This document shows positions 1-8,447 of a stretch of 11,432 nucleotides of DNA, in pieces (within the stretch, counting starts at the first letter, position 1; every line of letters starts with the position of its first letter). The notes beneath the pieces were generated by a model. That model made no database searches. It worked only from the letters and a program-made list of their open reading frames with translations, and was not told the origin of the DNA. The position numbers and the translations under genes are program-made. Origin of the DNA: Ignavibacteria bacterium (lineage in GTDB: Bacteria; Bacteroidota; Ignavibacteria; UBA10030; SZUA-254); NCBI GenBank assembly GCA_005877655.1, contig VBOC01000111.1:1-11432 (forward strand), given 5' to 3'.

Positions 1-1208
1 GGGGGCAACCGGCGGTTCGTAATGGCAGTCTCAAAAACGGAGTGCGGAATCCCGAGTTCCCCCAGGACCTGCTGGACAGACCGGTTGATTTTTTTTGCGC
101 TATCGCGGCGCTTCGCGGAGAGCCGCTGGGCGATCTCGGAACACGCTTTTCTCCGGACGTCGAGCTGTTTCCAAAGCGAGGCCAGTTGCTGTTCAAAATT
201 GTCTGCCAGCTCGAGCTCCTTCCCGATCGACTCCCGGTGAACGAGGATCGATTCGAGCGATCCGCCGTACTTTTTCTTCAGGAGCGCGAGCTGTCCGAGC
301 CGGTTGCGGAGGTCTTCGAGGCGTTCCGGATTGAACTCGATTCTCGAATTGTATTGCTGGATGAATTTCACCAGCTCGTCGATGATCGCCGCCGCGGATG
401 AGGCCTCGGCGGCGGCTCCCTCGAATGCCTTGTCGATTGCCGCGAGGTTCTGAAGCTCATTCCGCGCCAGAACGAGCTGGCCGTGCGCCGCATTATCCCC
501 CTCATAGATCATCTGGTAAAGCCGCTCCGTGGCGCTGTAGAGGCGCTCGGCATTTTCCAGGATGTTGAGTTCTGCTCCGAGCTCCTGTTCCTCTCCCGCG
601 CGGGGAGCGACTCCGTCGATTTCTTTGATCTGAAATTCGTACAAGTCGCGCCGTTCTTTGAGTGCCTCCTCTTTCGATCGAAGATCGCGGATGGCGCGGA
701 GATGCTCCTGGACCCGGTTGTATTCCGATGAATACTCGCTCACCAATCCCTCCAACCCGCCAAAATCGTCGAGCAAATCGATGTGAGTCTCGGGGCGCAG
801 GAGCGACTGGTGTTCGTGCTGGCCGTGAAGGTCTACCAGTAAATCGCCCGTCTCTTTCAGGAGCGACGTTGTCGAGGGGGTATCGTTGATGAAGCACCGG
901 GACTGGCCCTTCGCGCTTACCTCCCGGCGCAGGATCAGTTCGTCGGAAAAATCGATTTCACGGGCCTCGAGAAGTTGCTTCAGGGGTTTGTTCCCGCCCA
1001 CGAAAAGGCGCGCCTCGACGATCGCCTTGTCCGCTCCATCCCGTACCGCACCCGCATCCGCACGTTCTCCCAGCACGAGGCTCAGCGCATCGATGATGAT
1101 CGATTTCCCCGCCCCCGTCTCACCCGTTATAATATTGAAACCGGGTTCGAACCCCGCTTCGAGGTCGTCAATCAGGGCATAGTTTTTTATAAACAGCGAC
1201 TTCAGCAC
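1..1208 (-). CDS. recN: DNA repair protein RecN (3' part cut off by window edge)
   Basis: SMC-like ATPase that acts at DNA double-strand breaks in the cytoplasm. I read 402 uninterrupted codons from a GTG at 1206-1208 to the left edge. RecN proteins are usually about 550-570 residues, so roughly the last 160, with the Walker B and signature region, lie outside. The N-terminus reads VLKSLFIKNYALIDDLEAGF, typical of RecN. The Walker A motif GETGAGKS follows at about residues 28-35, and the conserved DLHGQHEHQSLL segment comes near residue 130. After it comes a long charged helical stretch that should form the coiled-coil arm. No ATG lies in frame just upstream and the ribosome binding site is weak, so the GTG rests on homology to the family N-terminus. 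It follows rplS by 90 bases, probably in the same transcript. Confidence 0.95.
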   Translation of the reverse strand, partial: MLKSLFIKNYALIDDLEAGFEPGFNIITGETGAGKSIIIDALSLVLGERADAGAVRDGADKAIVEARLFVGGNKPLKQLLEAREIDFSDELILRREVSAKGQSRCFINDTPSTTSLLKETGDLLVDLHGQHEHQSLLRPETHIDLLDDFGGLEGLVSEYSSEYNRVQEHLRAIRDLRSKEEALKERRDLYEFQIKEIDGVAPRAGEEQELGAELNILENAERLYSATERLYQMIYEGDNAAHGQLVLARNELQNLAAIDKAFEGAAAEASSAAAIIDELVKFIQQYNSRIEFNPERLEDLRNRLGQLALLKKKYGGSLESILVHRESIGKELELADNFEQQLASLWKQLDVRRKACSEIAQRLSAKRRDSAKKINRSVQQVLGELGIPHSVFETAITNRRLP

Positions 1209-1298
1209 CGCTGTTCGATGCTCTTCGAGGGTAAGAGGTGGATGATCGGGGGCCGAAGGGAGGGGTACGGTGCGATGCCGATCCGTTTCATTCGGGCG

Positions 1299-1643
1299 CT
1301 ACGAGAGCGACGTCTTCTGCCGTATTTGTTTCGAGGCAAGCGCCCGGAGGTAGTACATCTTGGCGCGTCGGACTTTTCCTTCCTTGGTAATTTCTATTTT
1401 GGCGATCCGCGGCGAATGAAGGGGGAAGATGCGCTCCACTCCCACGCCGTTCGATATCTTTCTTACGGTGAACGTCGCTCCGAGGCCGGCGCCGCGCCTG
1501 CCGATCACGACTCCCTGAAACTGCTGGATGCGTTCCTTGTCCCCTTCGACGACGCGAACATGGACATTGACGGTGTCGCCCGGATGAAAACTCGGGAGAT
1601 CCGACTTCATTTGCGTGGTTTCAACGAGCTTCAGCTTTTCCAT
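1299..1643 (-). CDS. rplS: 50S ribosomal protein L19
   Basis: Large-subunit ribosomal protein at the interface with the 30S subunit. The 114 residues match the usual family length of about 115. The central part carries family hallmarks: [20 protein letters not shown] near residues 19-38, then [14 protein letters not shown], and the C-terminal motif [11 protein letters not shown]. The ATG at 1641-1643 has an excellent Shine-Dalgarno region with two AAGGAG copies just upstream, in the 21-base gap after trmD. It belongs to the rpsP-khpA-rimM-trmD-rplS cluster. No terminator is visible after the stop, so transcription may continue into recN. Confidence 0.97.
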   Translation of the reverse strand: MEKLKLVETTQMKSDLPSFHPGDTVNVHVRVVEGDKERIQQFQGVVIGRRGAGLGATFTVRKISNGVGVERIFPLHSPRIAKIEITKEGKVRRAKMYYLRALASKQIRQKTSLS

Positions 1644-1664
1644 GGCTCCTTCTCCTTCGGGTTC

Positions 1665-2348
1665 TCACAGTAAGTCTTTTCTCCGGATTTTCGTCCGTTC
1701 GAGGCGCTGCGCCTGCCGCCACCGGGCAATGGCTTTGTGATCGCCGGAGAGCAGGATGCCCGGAACCGGCATTCCCCGGTATTCGGGCGGTTTGGTGTAT
1801 GCAGGACCGTCGAGCAACGAGTCCTGGAATGAATCGGTCAGCATCGACTCGCCGTCCCCCAGAACACCCGGAACCAGCCGCACGACGGCATCGACAAGAA
1901 CGAGGGCCGCCAGCTCCCCTCCCGTCAAGACGTAATCGCCGATGGAAATCTCACGCGAGACCAGCTTGAACCGGACCCGCTCATCGATCCCCTTGTAATG
2001 ACCGCACAGCAGAATCAGATTTTTCCGGAGCGAGAGCTCGTTTGCCATCCTTTGATTGAACGGTTCCCCGTCCGCGCTTAAATAAACAACTTCGTCATAC
2101 GGGCGCTTCGACTGGAGCTTCTCGATACATTCAAAGATCGGCTCCGGCTTCAGAATCATCCCCGCGCCGCCCCCGTACGGGGTATCGTCGATCGATCGGT
2201 GGCGGTCGTGCGTATAAGTTCGAAGGTCATGAACCCGGATCTGCACCAGCTTCTTTTTTTTAGCCTGACGCAGAATGCCGGCGCTCAAAGGACTCTTCAC
2301 CAACGCTGGAAACCCGGTCACGATGTCGATCCGAAGGCGCTTGTCCAT
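1665..2348 (-). CDS. trmD: tRNA (guanine-N1)-methyltransferase TrmD
   Basis: Uses S-adenosylmethionine to methylate N1 of G37 beside the anticodon in tRNAs reading CNN and some other codons, which prevents +1 frameshifting. The 227 residues are near the short end of the family range. The N-terminus reads RIDIVTGFP. TPYGGGAGMILKPEP lies at residues 56-70. The trefoil-knot SAM site is seen as LLCGHYKGIDERV (113-125) and IGDYVLTGGELA (136-147). The inter-domain segment TDSFQDSLLDGPAYTKPPEY (171-190) and the C-terminal domain follow. The ATG lies three bases after the rimM stop, which suggests translational coupling. The frame is intact, in contrast to the rimM 5' end just upstream. Confidence 0.97.
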   Translation of the reverse strand: MDKRLRIDIVTGFPALVKSPLSAGILRQAKKKKLVQIRVHDLRTYTHDRHRSIDDTPYGGGAGMILKPEPIFECIEKLQSKRPYDEVVYLSADGEPFNQRMANELSLRKNLILLCGHYKGIDERVRFKLVSREISIGDYVLTGGELAALVLVDAVVRLVPGVLGDGESMLTDSFQDSLLDGPAYTKPPEYRGMPVPGILLSGDHKAIARWRQAQRLERTKIRRKDLL

Positions 2349-2351
2349 TGT

Positions 2352-2795
2352 TCACGAGCCGCCGAAGAGGCCTTCCATGGGCTGGATGACAATCCTCCGG
2401 TGTTCGATGTCGACTTTCTTGATGAATTCCCCGACGGCGGGGATCATCTCAAGAGCATCCCCTCTCTTCACGACCCACACATCCTGTGCGGGCAGTTTAT
2501 AGACATCCGCGATCTCGCCGATGATTGTCCCGTCCGTCGCGACAACGGTCGATCCGATGATGTCATCGACATAGTACGATCCTTTTTTGGGCTCGGCGAC
2601 CATCTCTTCATCGATGAACAGGTAGCTGCCCACCAGCGGCTCCGCCGATGAACGATCGCCCAGACCGTGCAACTTCATAAGGACAGTTTTACCCTGAACT
2701 TTCACTTCCTCGACTTCAAACGGCGTATTTTCGGCCGGAGAGGATCCGAGTGAGACCCTCCGAAGGCTCGCGAGCCGATCCGCCGAACTCGTCAT
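2352..2795 (-). CDS. rimM: 16S rRNA processing protein RimM (N-terminus apparently truncated)
   Basis: Assembly factor for the 30S head that binds S19 and aids 16S rRNA maturation. From the ATG at 2793-2795 the frame gives 147 residues, against about 165-180 for the family. The PRC-barrel half is intact, with the conserved IGEIADVY near residue 90 and EMIPAVGEFIKKVDIEHRRI near the end. The N-terminal RimM domain starts too late. Codons upstream of this ATG in the same frame still read GLRGQFKVRL, which is family sequence, but no ATG, GTG or TTG lies in frame between them and the khpA stop at 2865-2867. The first strand and His-Gly motif expected before GLRG are absent. A GTG at 2858-2860 in another frame may be the real start, with a small deletion between. 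The given start is only the first usable one in this frame. Confidence 0.85.
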   Translation of the reverse strand: MTSSADRLASLRRVSLGSSPAENTPFEVEEVKVQGKTVLMKLHGLGDRSSAEPLVGSYLFIDEEMVAEPKKGSYYVDDIIGSTVVATDGTIIGEIADVYKLPAQDVWVVKRGDALEMIPAVGEFIKKVDIEHRRIVIQPMEGLFGGS

Positions 2796-2820
2796 TAATC
2801 GGACTTTGAACTGCCCGCGG

Positions 2821-2860
2821 AGACCACCGCAACTGCCCCCCGCGTTTTGCTCCGACTCAC
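2821..2860 (-). other. Possible displaced 5' end of rimM (other frame)
   Basis: Four bases after the khpA stop a GTG opens a frame reading VSRSKTRGAVAVV, which looks like the start of a RimM first beta strand. It leaves the rimM frame and stops soon after. RimM family sequence (GLRGQFKV) resumes in a second frame at about 2815-2825, without the usual GxxVxPH residues between. I read this as one start codon and one gene interrupted by a loss of perhaps 20-25 bases at the GGTGGT stretch (2823-2828). The size is inferred from the family, not measured. Confidence 0.4.
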
Positions 2861-2864
2861 GCAG

Positions 2865-3095
2865 TCAGTCGATCACTTCGATCGATACCCGCTTGCCGGC
2901 CTTCTTGCCCACGGCAGCCACGAGTGTGCGCAGCGCGAAGGCAGTCCGGCCTTTCTTGCCGATGATCTTTCCGATATCGGGTTGTGCGACTTTCACCCTC
3001 AAGACCAGTTTTTCATCCCGACTTTCTTCCTCAATCGCCACCTGATCCGGTTGGTCAACGAGCTGCTTGGCGATATATTCGACGAATTCTTTCAT
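2865..3095 (-). CDS. khpA: KH-domain RNA-binding protein KhpA
   Basis: Small single-domain KH protein of 76 residues, the usual length of the KhpA/YlqC family. In other bacteria KhpA partners KhpB and binds many RNAs; its exact role in this group is not known to me. The KH signature with the GxxG loop reads DIGKIIGKKGRTA at about residues 40-52, followed by the helix ALRTLVAAVGKKAGKRV and the last strand. The ATG at 3093-3095 has a strong GGAGG four bases upstream, which fixes the start. It lies between rpsP and rimM, its commonest location, and probably coordinates with ribosome assembly genes. Confidence 0.94.
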   Translation of the reverse strand: MKEFVEYIAKQLVDQPDQVAIEEESRDEKLVLRVKVAQPDIGKIIGKKGRTAFALRTLVAAVGKKAGKRVSIEVID

Positions 3096-3129
3096 AAATC
3101 CTCCATCCAGATAGACATAGAGTAGAGGT

Positions 3130-3147
3130 CGGATGAGCCGCCATCCG
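3130..3147 (-). other. Stem-loop in rpsP-khpA spacer
   Basis: The 102-base gap between rpsP and khpA holds an inverted repeat CGGATG/CATCCG with a six-base loop. No T-run follows it on the transcribed strand, so it is not a standard terminator. It could be an mRNA processing or stability element, or chance. Nothing else is evident in this spacer apart from the khpA ribosome binding site. Confidence 0.35.
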
Positions 3148-3197
3148 ATCGGTCGATACTAACGGCGATGTTTTCGCCGGGGTACGTGCAGCAAAGT

Positions 3198-3650
3198 TCA
3201 TGATCCTTCCGCGGGCGCAGCCACCGGTTTCTCCGCCTGTGCGGCGGCGGGTGCAGCCGGGGCCGCGGGAGCCTTCGCCTTCCGGGCAAGTTTTCTCCGG
3301 GCTTTCCGTTCCCCCTCGCGCTGAATCTTTTCAGCCTGAAGCGTCTGCCATTTTTCTAAATCGGCGGTGATCCGCATTTCGTCGGCGCCCCGCTTCATCA
3401 AACCCCATTTGAGCCAGAGCCCCTTGCGCTGCAGGAGGCTCCGGAGTGTGTCAGTCGGCTGCGCTCCCCGTTTCAGCCAGAGGAACAGGCGGGGTTCACT
3501 GACGTCGATGACCATCGGATTTGCCCGCGGATTGTAATGGCCGATCGCCTCGATATACTTTCCTGTCCGGGAGGCGCGTGAATCGACGACCACGATCTTA
3601 TAAAATGGTTGTTTCTTCTTTCCGATCCTGCGTAAGCGCAATTTTACCAC
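3198..3650 (-). CDS. rpsP: 30S ribosomal protein S16 with long C-terminal extension
   Basis: Primary-binding small-subunit protein needed for 30S assembly. Residues 1-80 are a standard S16 core: VKLRLRRIGKKKQPFYKIVV, DSRASRTGKYIEAIGHYNP, then RLFLWLKRGAQPTDTLRSLL. The protein is 150 residues against about 80-90 in E. coli. The extra 60 or so are a charged helix rich in Lys, Arg and Glu and then a low-complexity Ala/Pro/Lys tail. Such extensions are common in Bacteroidota-related S16. The start is a GTG at 3648-3650. The ATG a few bases upstream is out of frame, and an AAGGAG at 3659-3664 is correctly spaced for the GTG. The gene lies 44 bases after ffh, so cotranscription is likely. Confidence 0.95.
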   Translation of the reverse strand: MVKLRLRRIGKKKQPFYKIVVVDSRASRTGKYIEAIGHYNPRANPMVIDVSEPRLFLWLKRGAQPTDTLRSLLQRKGLWLKWGLMKRGADEMRITADLEKWQTLQAEKIQREGERKARRKLARKAKAPAAPAAPAAAQAEKPVAAPAEGS

Positions 3651-3658
3651 TCTTCATA

Positions 3659-3664
3659 CTCCTT
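3659..3664 (-). promoter_or_regulatory. Ribosome binding site deciding the rpsP GTG start
   Basis: AAGGAG lies eight bases before the GTG of rpsP. An ATG between the two is in another frame with no homology, so this site supports the GTG start. Confidence 0.7.
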
Positions 3665-3694
3665 GTTAGTAGAACATCGTTGTTTGGGGCGACG

Positions 3695-5020
3695 TTACCG
3701 CGGCGGTCGCATCCCCTGCAGAATGCGGGGGATCTTTCCTTTTGAAATCGTTTTCATCATTTTCTGCATCTCGCCGAACTGCTTCAACACTTTATTAACC
3801 TGCTGGACTGAAGTCCCGCTGCCCGATGCAATGCGCCTTCTGCGACCGCCGTTGATGATCGCCGGCTTCGCCCGCTCTTCTTTGGTCATCGACTGGATGA
3901 TCGCCTCCACACTAACCAGGGCTTTGTCGTCGAGCGTGGCGCCGCCTGAAAGCCGGTTCATGCCAGGAATCATGCTCATGACCTGCTCGAGCGAGCCCAT
4001 CTTCTTTACTTCATGCAATTGATCCAGAAAATCCTCGAACGTGAATTGCGATTTCCTGATTTTCTCTTCGAGTTTCTGGGCCTTCCGTTCGTCAAATTGA
4101 TCCTGCGCCTTCTCGACGAGCGTCACGATATCTCCCATGCCGAGAATCCTGGAGGCCATCCGATCGGGGTGGAAGACTTCAAGCGCGTCGAGTTTTTCCC
4201 CGACGCTTATAAACTTCACCGGCTTATCGACGACGCCTCTGATGGAAAGCGCCGCTCCGCCCCTCGTATCGCCGTCAAGCTTCGTCAGGACCACTCCGTC
4301 AAAGCTGAGGCGGTCATGGAAGGCTCGTGCCGTGTTGACGGCATCCTGACCCGTCATCGAGTCGACAACAAAGAGTATCTCGTTCGGTTTGACGGCCTCT
4401 TTGATCGTCTCGACCTCGCGCATCATCTCCTCATCGATGTGCAGGCGTCCTGCGGTGTCGAGAATGACGACATCGCGGGCTCCCCTTCGCGCCTGGTCGA
4501 GGCAATGCGTCGCGATCTCGACCGCTCGACTGCCTCGCTCCGCAAACACGGGTATCTGGACCTGCGCCCCCAGCATCTCGAGCTGGTCAATGGCCGCGGG
4601 TCGGTGAACATCGGCGGCAGCAAGCAGGGGGAAATGCCCCTTCTTCTTGAGATGATTGGCGAGCTTCGCGCAAAACGTCGTCTTCCCCGATCCCTGGAGT
4701 CCCGCGACCATCACGACCGTCGGAGGCATCGGGGCAAACCTGATTTCCGCGCTCGCCGTCCCCATCAATTTCACCAGCTCGTCGTAGATGATCTTGACGA
4801 TGAGCTGGCCCGGAGTGATGCTTTGGAGAACCTCCTGTCCGACGGAGCGCGTCCGGACGTCGTCGATGAACTGCTTGACGATCTTGTAGTTGACGTCGGC
4901 ATCGAGGAGAACGCGGCGAACCTCACGGAGCGATTCGGTGACATTGGCTTCGCTGATCTTCCCCTGTCCGCGAAGCTTCCTGAAGACGAGCTCTAGTTTA
5001 TCCGTTAGATCCTGAAACAT
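3695..5020 (-). CDS. ffh: Signal recognition particle protein Ffh
   Basis: GTPase of the bacterial SRP. With 4.5S RNA it binds signal sequences emerging from ribosomes and delivers them to FtsY at the membrane. The 441 residues are full length. The N domain occupies about residues 1-90. The G domain shows G1 GLQGSGKT (107-114), the DVHRPAA insertion region, G3 DTAGRLH (188-194) and G4 TKLDGD (246-251). The M domain begins near 300 and has the methionine-rich groove helix EQVMSMIPGMN. Its RNA-binding segment reads RRRRIASGSGTSVQQVNKVL. It is the first gene of the downstream operon, and a promoter candidate lies about 85 bases upstream. The ATG at 5018-5020 has only a weak ribosome binding site but gives the standard N-terminus MFQDLTDKL. 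Confidence 0.97.
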   Translation of the reverse strand: MFQDLTDKLELVFRKLRGQGKISEANVTESLREVRRVLLDADVNYKIVKQFIDDVRTRSVGQEVLQSITPGQLIVKIIYDELVKLMGTASAEIRFAPMPPTVVMVAGLQGSGKTTFCAKLANHLKKKGHFPLLAAADVHRPAAIDQLEMLGAQVQIPVFAERGSRAVEIATHCLDQARRGARDVVILDTAGRLHIDEEMMREVETIKEAVKPNEILFVVDSMTGQDAVNTARAFHDRLSFDGVVLTKLDGDTRGGAALSIRGVVDKPVKFISVGEKLDALEVFHPDRMASRILGMGDIVTLVEKAQDQFDERKAQKLEEKIRKSQFTFEDFLDQLHEVKKMGSLEQVMSMIPGMNRLSGGATLDDKALVSVEAIIQSMTKEERAKPAIINGGRRRRIASGSGTSVQQVNKVLKQFGEMQKMMKTISKGKIPRILQGMRPPR

Positions 5021-5332
5021 CGGATGTCAAGGAAACACTACGAGAACGAGACTAAAACGCCACTCCCGCCTCTTGAGGGAATCGGCGCTTTACTGACTCG
5101 GTACAAATTTAGGGAAAAATCTTCCCGGAAGCAAGGGAAATTAGGGCAGGAATGCCGGCTAAGCGGCAGGGTTCAATGGTATTTGTCGTTCACACAGATC
5201 CGGCTTTTTCGCCTACCTGCGCGATTCCTTGACTACCAATGCACATCAAGATTAGCAGAGAACGCAACATCGGTGAGATCTCCCTCGTGAAACTGCTTCA
5301 GCCAATCCCTCCCTCAGGATATCAATTCCGGG
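5021..5332. other. Intergenic region between the atp operon terminator and ffh
   Basis: About 310 bases separate the atp operon terminator from ffh. I found no convincing gene on either strand. The reading frames here have no ribosome binding site and resemble no family I know. I looked for the 4.5S RNA core and for a tRNA and saw neither. The only element I can support is the promoter candidate near 5104-5134, which implies an ffh leader of roughly 75-80 bases. Confidence 0.6.
5104..5134 (-). promoter_or_regulatory. Candidate Bacteroidota-type promoter for ffh operon
   Basis: On the minus strand TAAATTTG (5104-5111) matches the Bacteroidota -7 consensus TAnnTTTG exactly. A TTG at 5132-5134, 20 bases further upstream, could be the -33 element. 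It lies between the atp terminator and ffh, facing ffh. Short motifs occur by chance, so this rests on match, spacing and position together. Confidence 0.45.
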
Positions 5333-5361
5333 AAAAAAAACAATCACCGGAACAGGTGATT
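5333..5361 (-). terminator. Intrinsic terminator of the atp operon
   Basis: On the minus strand an AATCACC/GGTGATT stem of seven base pairs with a six-base loop (5342-5361) is followed, after one G, by eight consecutive T residues (5333-5340). It lies about 130 bases after the gamma subunit stop and before the ffh promoter candidate, so it closes the atp transcript. The + strand lacks a T-run on the other side, so it acts in one direction. Confidence 0.85.
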
Positions 5362-5417
5362 CTGAGGCGGGGTTGAGATCCTTTCTGGGTAGTTCTTGGG
5401 TGGGATGGGCGAAGAAT

Positions 5418-5474
5418 GGCCTGATTCAGCAGGCCGGAGAGCAGCCGGGGGAAGACGCGTCCCTTCGGGATGCG
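5418..5474 (-). other. Two stem-loops in the atpG 3' untranslated region
   Basis: Between the atpG stop and the terminator lie two further inverted repeats. One at 5418-5435 is GGCCTG/CAGGCC with a six-base loop. The other at 5456-5474 is a 19-base hairpin with a three-base loop; in the transcribed RNA it has one A-C mismatch. Neither has a T-run. They may protect the 3' end of the atp mRNA, or be the remains of an older terminator. No small RNA family is recognised. Confidence 0.45.
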
Positions 5475-5490
5475 ACGATTTACCCGGGCT

Positions 5491-6283
<793 letters not shown>

Positions 6284-6311
6284 CGCCTAGCTGCGGTTCC
6301 GGATCATGAGC

Positions 6312-7862
6312 TCACGCTCTCTTGAAACCCTCGAGGAACGCCTTGACCGCTGCGTGAAGCTTTTTCTGAAGTTCATCGGAAAGGTCTTTCTTGACGATAA
6401 TTTCTTCCAGCAGCTCGCGGTGCTTCAATTCCATCAAATCGAGAAACTCGCGCTCGAATCTTTGGACATGCTCGAGCGGAATTTCATCCAGGTATCCGTT
6501 GGTGCCGACAAAGAGGCTCACGACCTGATGTTCCACGGGCATCGGCACATACTGCCCCTGCTTGAGAAGCTCAACCAGCCGGGACCCGCGGCGCAACTGG
6601 GCCTGCGTCGACTTGTCGAGGTCGGACCCGAATTTTGCGAACGCCTCGAGCTCGCGATACTGCGCAAGATCCAGACGCAGGCGGCCCGCGACCTTCTTCA
6701 TCCCTTTAGTCTGCGCGTTCCCGCCCACGCGCGATACCGAGATGCCGACGTTGATTGCGGGTCGGACGCCCGAGTTAAACAGGCCGGGCTCGAGGTAGAT
6801 CTGGCCGTCGGTGATCGAGATGACGTTTGTCGGAATATACGCGGAGACGTCGCCCGCCTGCGTCTCGATGATCGGCAGCGCGGTCAGACTGCCGCCGCCC
6901 AATTCCTCATTCAATTTAGAGGCGCGCTCCAGCAATCGCGAATGGAGATAAAACACGTCGCCGGGATACGCTTCGCGGCCCGGGGGCCGTCGGAGCAACA
7001 GCGATACCTGTCGATAGGCCTGAGCATGTTTCGAGAGATCGTCATAGATCACGAGCGCGTGCCGTCCGCTGTCCCGGAAAAACTCTCCCAGCGTCGCTCC
7101 CGCGTACGGCGCAATGAACTGCATGGGCGAAGGGTCGCTCGCCGTCGCGGAAATCACCGTCGTGTAGTCCATCGCGCCCTGTTCTTGAAGCTTGGCGACG
7201 ACCTGGGCCACCGTCGAACCCTTCTGTCCGATCGCAACGTAAATGCAATACATCGGCTTGACGCCGCGCTTCTGCGATTCTTCGGAGTGCGTGGACCGCT
7301 GATTGATGATCGCATCGATCGCGACCGCGGTCTTTCCCGTCTGACGATCGCCGATGATCAACTCGCGCTGACCCCGGCCGATCGGGATCATTCCGTCGAC
7401 CGCCTTGATTCCTGTCTGGAGGGGCTCCTTTACGGGCTGCCGCTGAATCACGCCAAGTGCCTTGTGTTCGAGCGGAAGACTCTTGCCGGCCTTGACCGGA
7501 CCGCGCCCGTCGATCGGGCGGCCCAGGGGATCGATCACGCGGCCGAGCATCTGTTCGCCGACCGGCATCGAAGCGAGGCGGACGGTGCGTTTGACAACGT
7601 CCCCCTCCTTAATGAGCGCGCTCTCACCGAACAGGACGCAGCCGACATTGTCTTCCTCGAGGTTCAGCACCATGCCGAAGACATCGTTGGGGAACTCCAG
7701 CAGTTCGCTCGACATCGCCTTGGCCAGGCCGTAGATCCGGGCGATGCCGTCGCCGACCTGCAGCACCGTGCCGACTTCATAGGTGTCGATTTCCTTCTCG
7801 AATCCGGACAACTGCTTGCGCAGGATCGCGGAAACTTCATCAGGTCTTACTTCTGCCATCAT
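6312..7862 (-). CDS. atpA: ATP synthase alpha subunit
   Basis: Non-catalytic nucleotide-binding subunit of F1 that forms the hexamer with beta. The 516 residues are full length. The Walker A motif GDRQTGKT lies at 171-178. [20 protein letters not shown] (271-290) holds the Walker B region, and the conserved arginine that reaches the catalytic site on beta is R378 in [15 protein letters not shown]. The gene starts ATGATG. The second ATG at 7857-7859 gives the standard MAEVRPDE start and is seven bases from an AAGGA, so it may be the true one. It follows atpH by 34 bases and precedes atpG by 28. No beta gene accompanies it. Confidence 0.98.
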   Translation of the reverse strand: MMAEVRPDEVSAILRKQLSGFEKEIDTYEVGTVLQVGDGIARIYGLAKAMSSELLEFPNDVFGMVLNLEEDNVGCVLFGESALIKEGDVVKRTVRLASMPVGEQMLGRVIDPLGRPIDGRGPVKAGKSLPLEHKALGVIQRQPVKEPLQTGIKAVDGMIPIGRGQRELIIGDRQTGKTAVAIDAIINQRSTHSEESQKRGVKPMYCIYVAIGQKGSTVAQVVAKLQEQGAMDYTTVISATASDPSPMQFIAPYAGATLGEFFRDSGRHALVIYDDLSKHAQAYRQVSLLLRRPPGREAYPGDVFYLHSRLLERASKLNEELGGGSLTALPIIETQAGDVSAYIPTNVISITDGQIYLEPGLFNSGVRPAINVGISVSRVGGNAQTKGMKKVAGRLRLDLAQYRELEAFAKFGSDLDKSTQAQLRRGSRLVELLKQGQYVPMPVEHQVVSLFVGTNGYLDEIPLEHVQRFEREFLDLMELKHRELLEEIIVKKDLSDELQKKLHAAVKAFLEGFKRA

Positions 7863-7896
7863 TCAATCCTTTTTTCTGTTCTCGTGTGCCTGTTCC

Positions 7897-8442
7897 TCAC
7901 GCCGCCACCCCCGTTAAGCGGCGATACACAATTTCGAGCTGATGCCGGACGCTCGCATCCCACACCCTGTCGCCGAGCTGCACGATAAAGCCTCCTTTGA
8001 GCGAACGCTCGAGCACATACTTCACGCGCACACTCTTCTTCGTGGCTTCCTCCAGCCGGCTGATCAGCCGCTTTTCCTCGGCGGGCGTGAACGGTACCGC
8101 CGCAGATGCCGTCACGTTGACGACTCCCGCCCGCTCATCGCGAATCCGGTAAAACTCCCGGATGATGGCGCTCAGCAGCGGCTCGCGGCCCCGCGAGGCA
8201 AGAAAAACCACGAACCTGAGCGCCGTCTCGCCGATGCGTCCTGCAAAAAGCTCCCCCAGGACTTGCCTTTTCTTGAGAGTTTTGACCACCGGGCTCTGTA
8301 AGAACAGATTAAAATCGCGGCTCTCTGAAATCAACCGTTCAAGAGCGAGGCAATCACGGTCGACCTCCCCGACCTTCTTCTGTTCCTCGGCTACAGCCAT
8401 CAGCGCGAGCGCATAGCGATGCGCGGCCCGGTATTCGCTCAT
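7897..8442 (-). CDS. atpH: ATP synthase delta subunit
   Basis: Delta (OSCP-type) subunit at the top of F1 that ties the alpha-beta hexamer to the b stalk. The 181 residues match the family. The N-terminal helical bundle begins SEYRAAHRYALALMAVAEE. Its middle part FLQSPVVKTLKKRQVLGELF is typical. The C-terminal domain ends with the signature GGFIVQLGDRVWDASVRHQL. The ATG is five bases after the atpF stop, which suggests coupled translation. The frame is intact throughout. Confidence 0.96.
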   Translation of the reverse strand: MSEYRAAHRYALALMAVAEEQKKVGEVDRDCLALERLISESRDFNLFLQSPVVKTLKKRQVLGELFAGRIGETALRFVVFLASRGREPLLSAIIREFYRIRDERAGVVNVTASAAVPFTPAEEKRLISRLEEATKKSVRVKYVLERSLKGGFIVQLGDRVWDASVRHQLEIVYRRLTGVAA

Positions 8443-8447
8443 GATCG

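Noticed and set aside
1202..1291. 29-codon frame MKRIGIAPYP... between rplS and recN, ending inside the recN start
   Set aside because: The first residues recall NAD kinase starts and the overlap could couple translation to recN, but there is no ribosome binding site and the rest has no similarity I can see.
4013..4996. 327-codon open frame on the + strand opposite ffh
   Set aside because: Antisense shadow of ffh with no ribosome binding site and shadow-like composition. The same holds for the 272-codon frame opposite atpF (8493-9311) and the 232-codon frame opposite rplS (975-1673).
5161..5220. T-arm-like GGTTCAA on the + strand
   Set aside because: No acceptor, anticodon or D arm can be folded around it.
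5024..5290. 88-codon open frame on the + strand in the atpG-ffh gap
   Set aside because: It has no ribosome binding site, starts beside the ffh start codon, runs against the promoter candidate and resembles nothing I know.
5418..5460. Possible 4.5S SRP RNA core (GCCGGAGAGCAGCC-like)
   Set aside because: It resembles the conserved domain IV loop only loosely. The GGAA tetraloop and the symmetric internal loop are not formed, and the region pairs better as simple hairpins of the atp 3' untranslated region.
6306..7988. 560-codon open frame on the + strand opposite atpA
   Set aside because: It lies exactly antisense to a well conserved alpha subunit gene. It is rich in Arg, Asp, Leu and His, as expected from reverse-complement codon bias, and shows no family motif.
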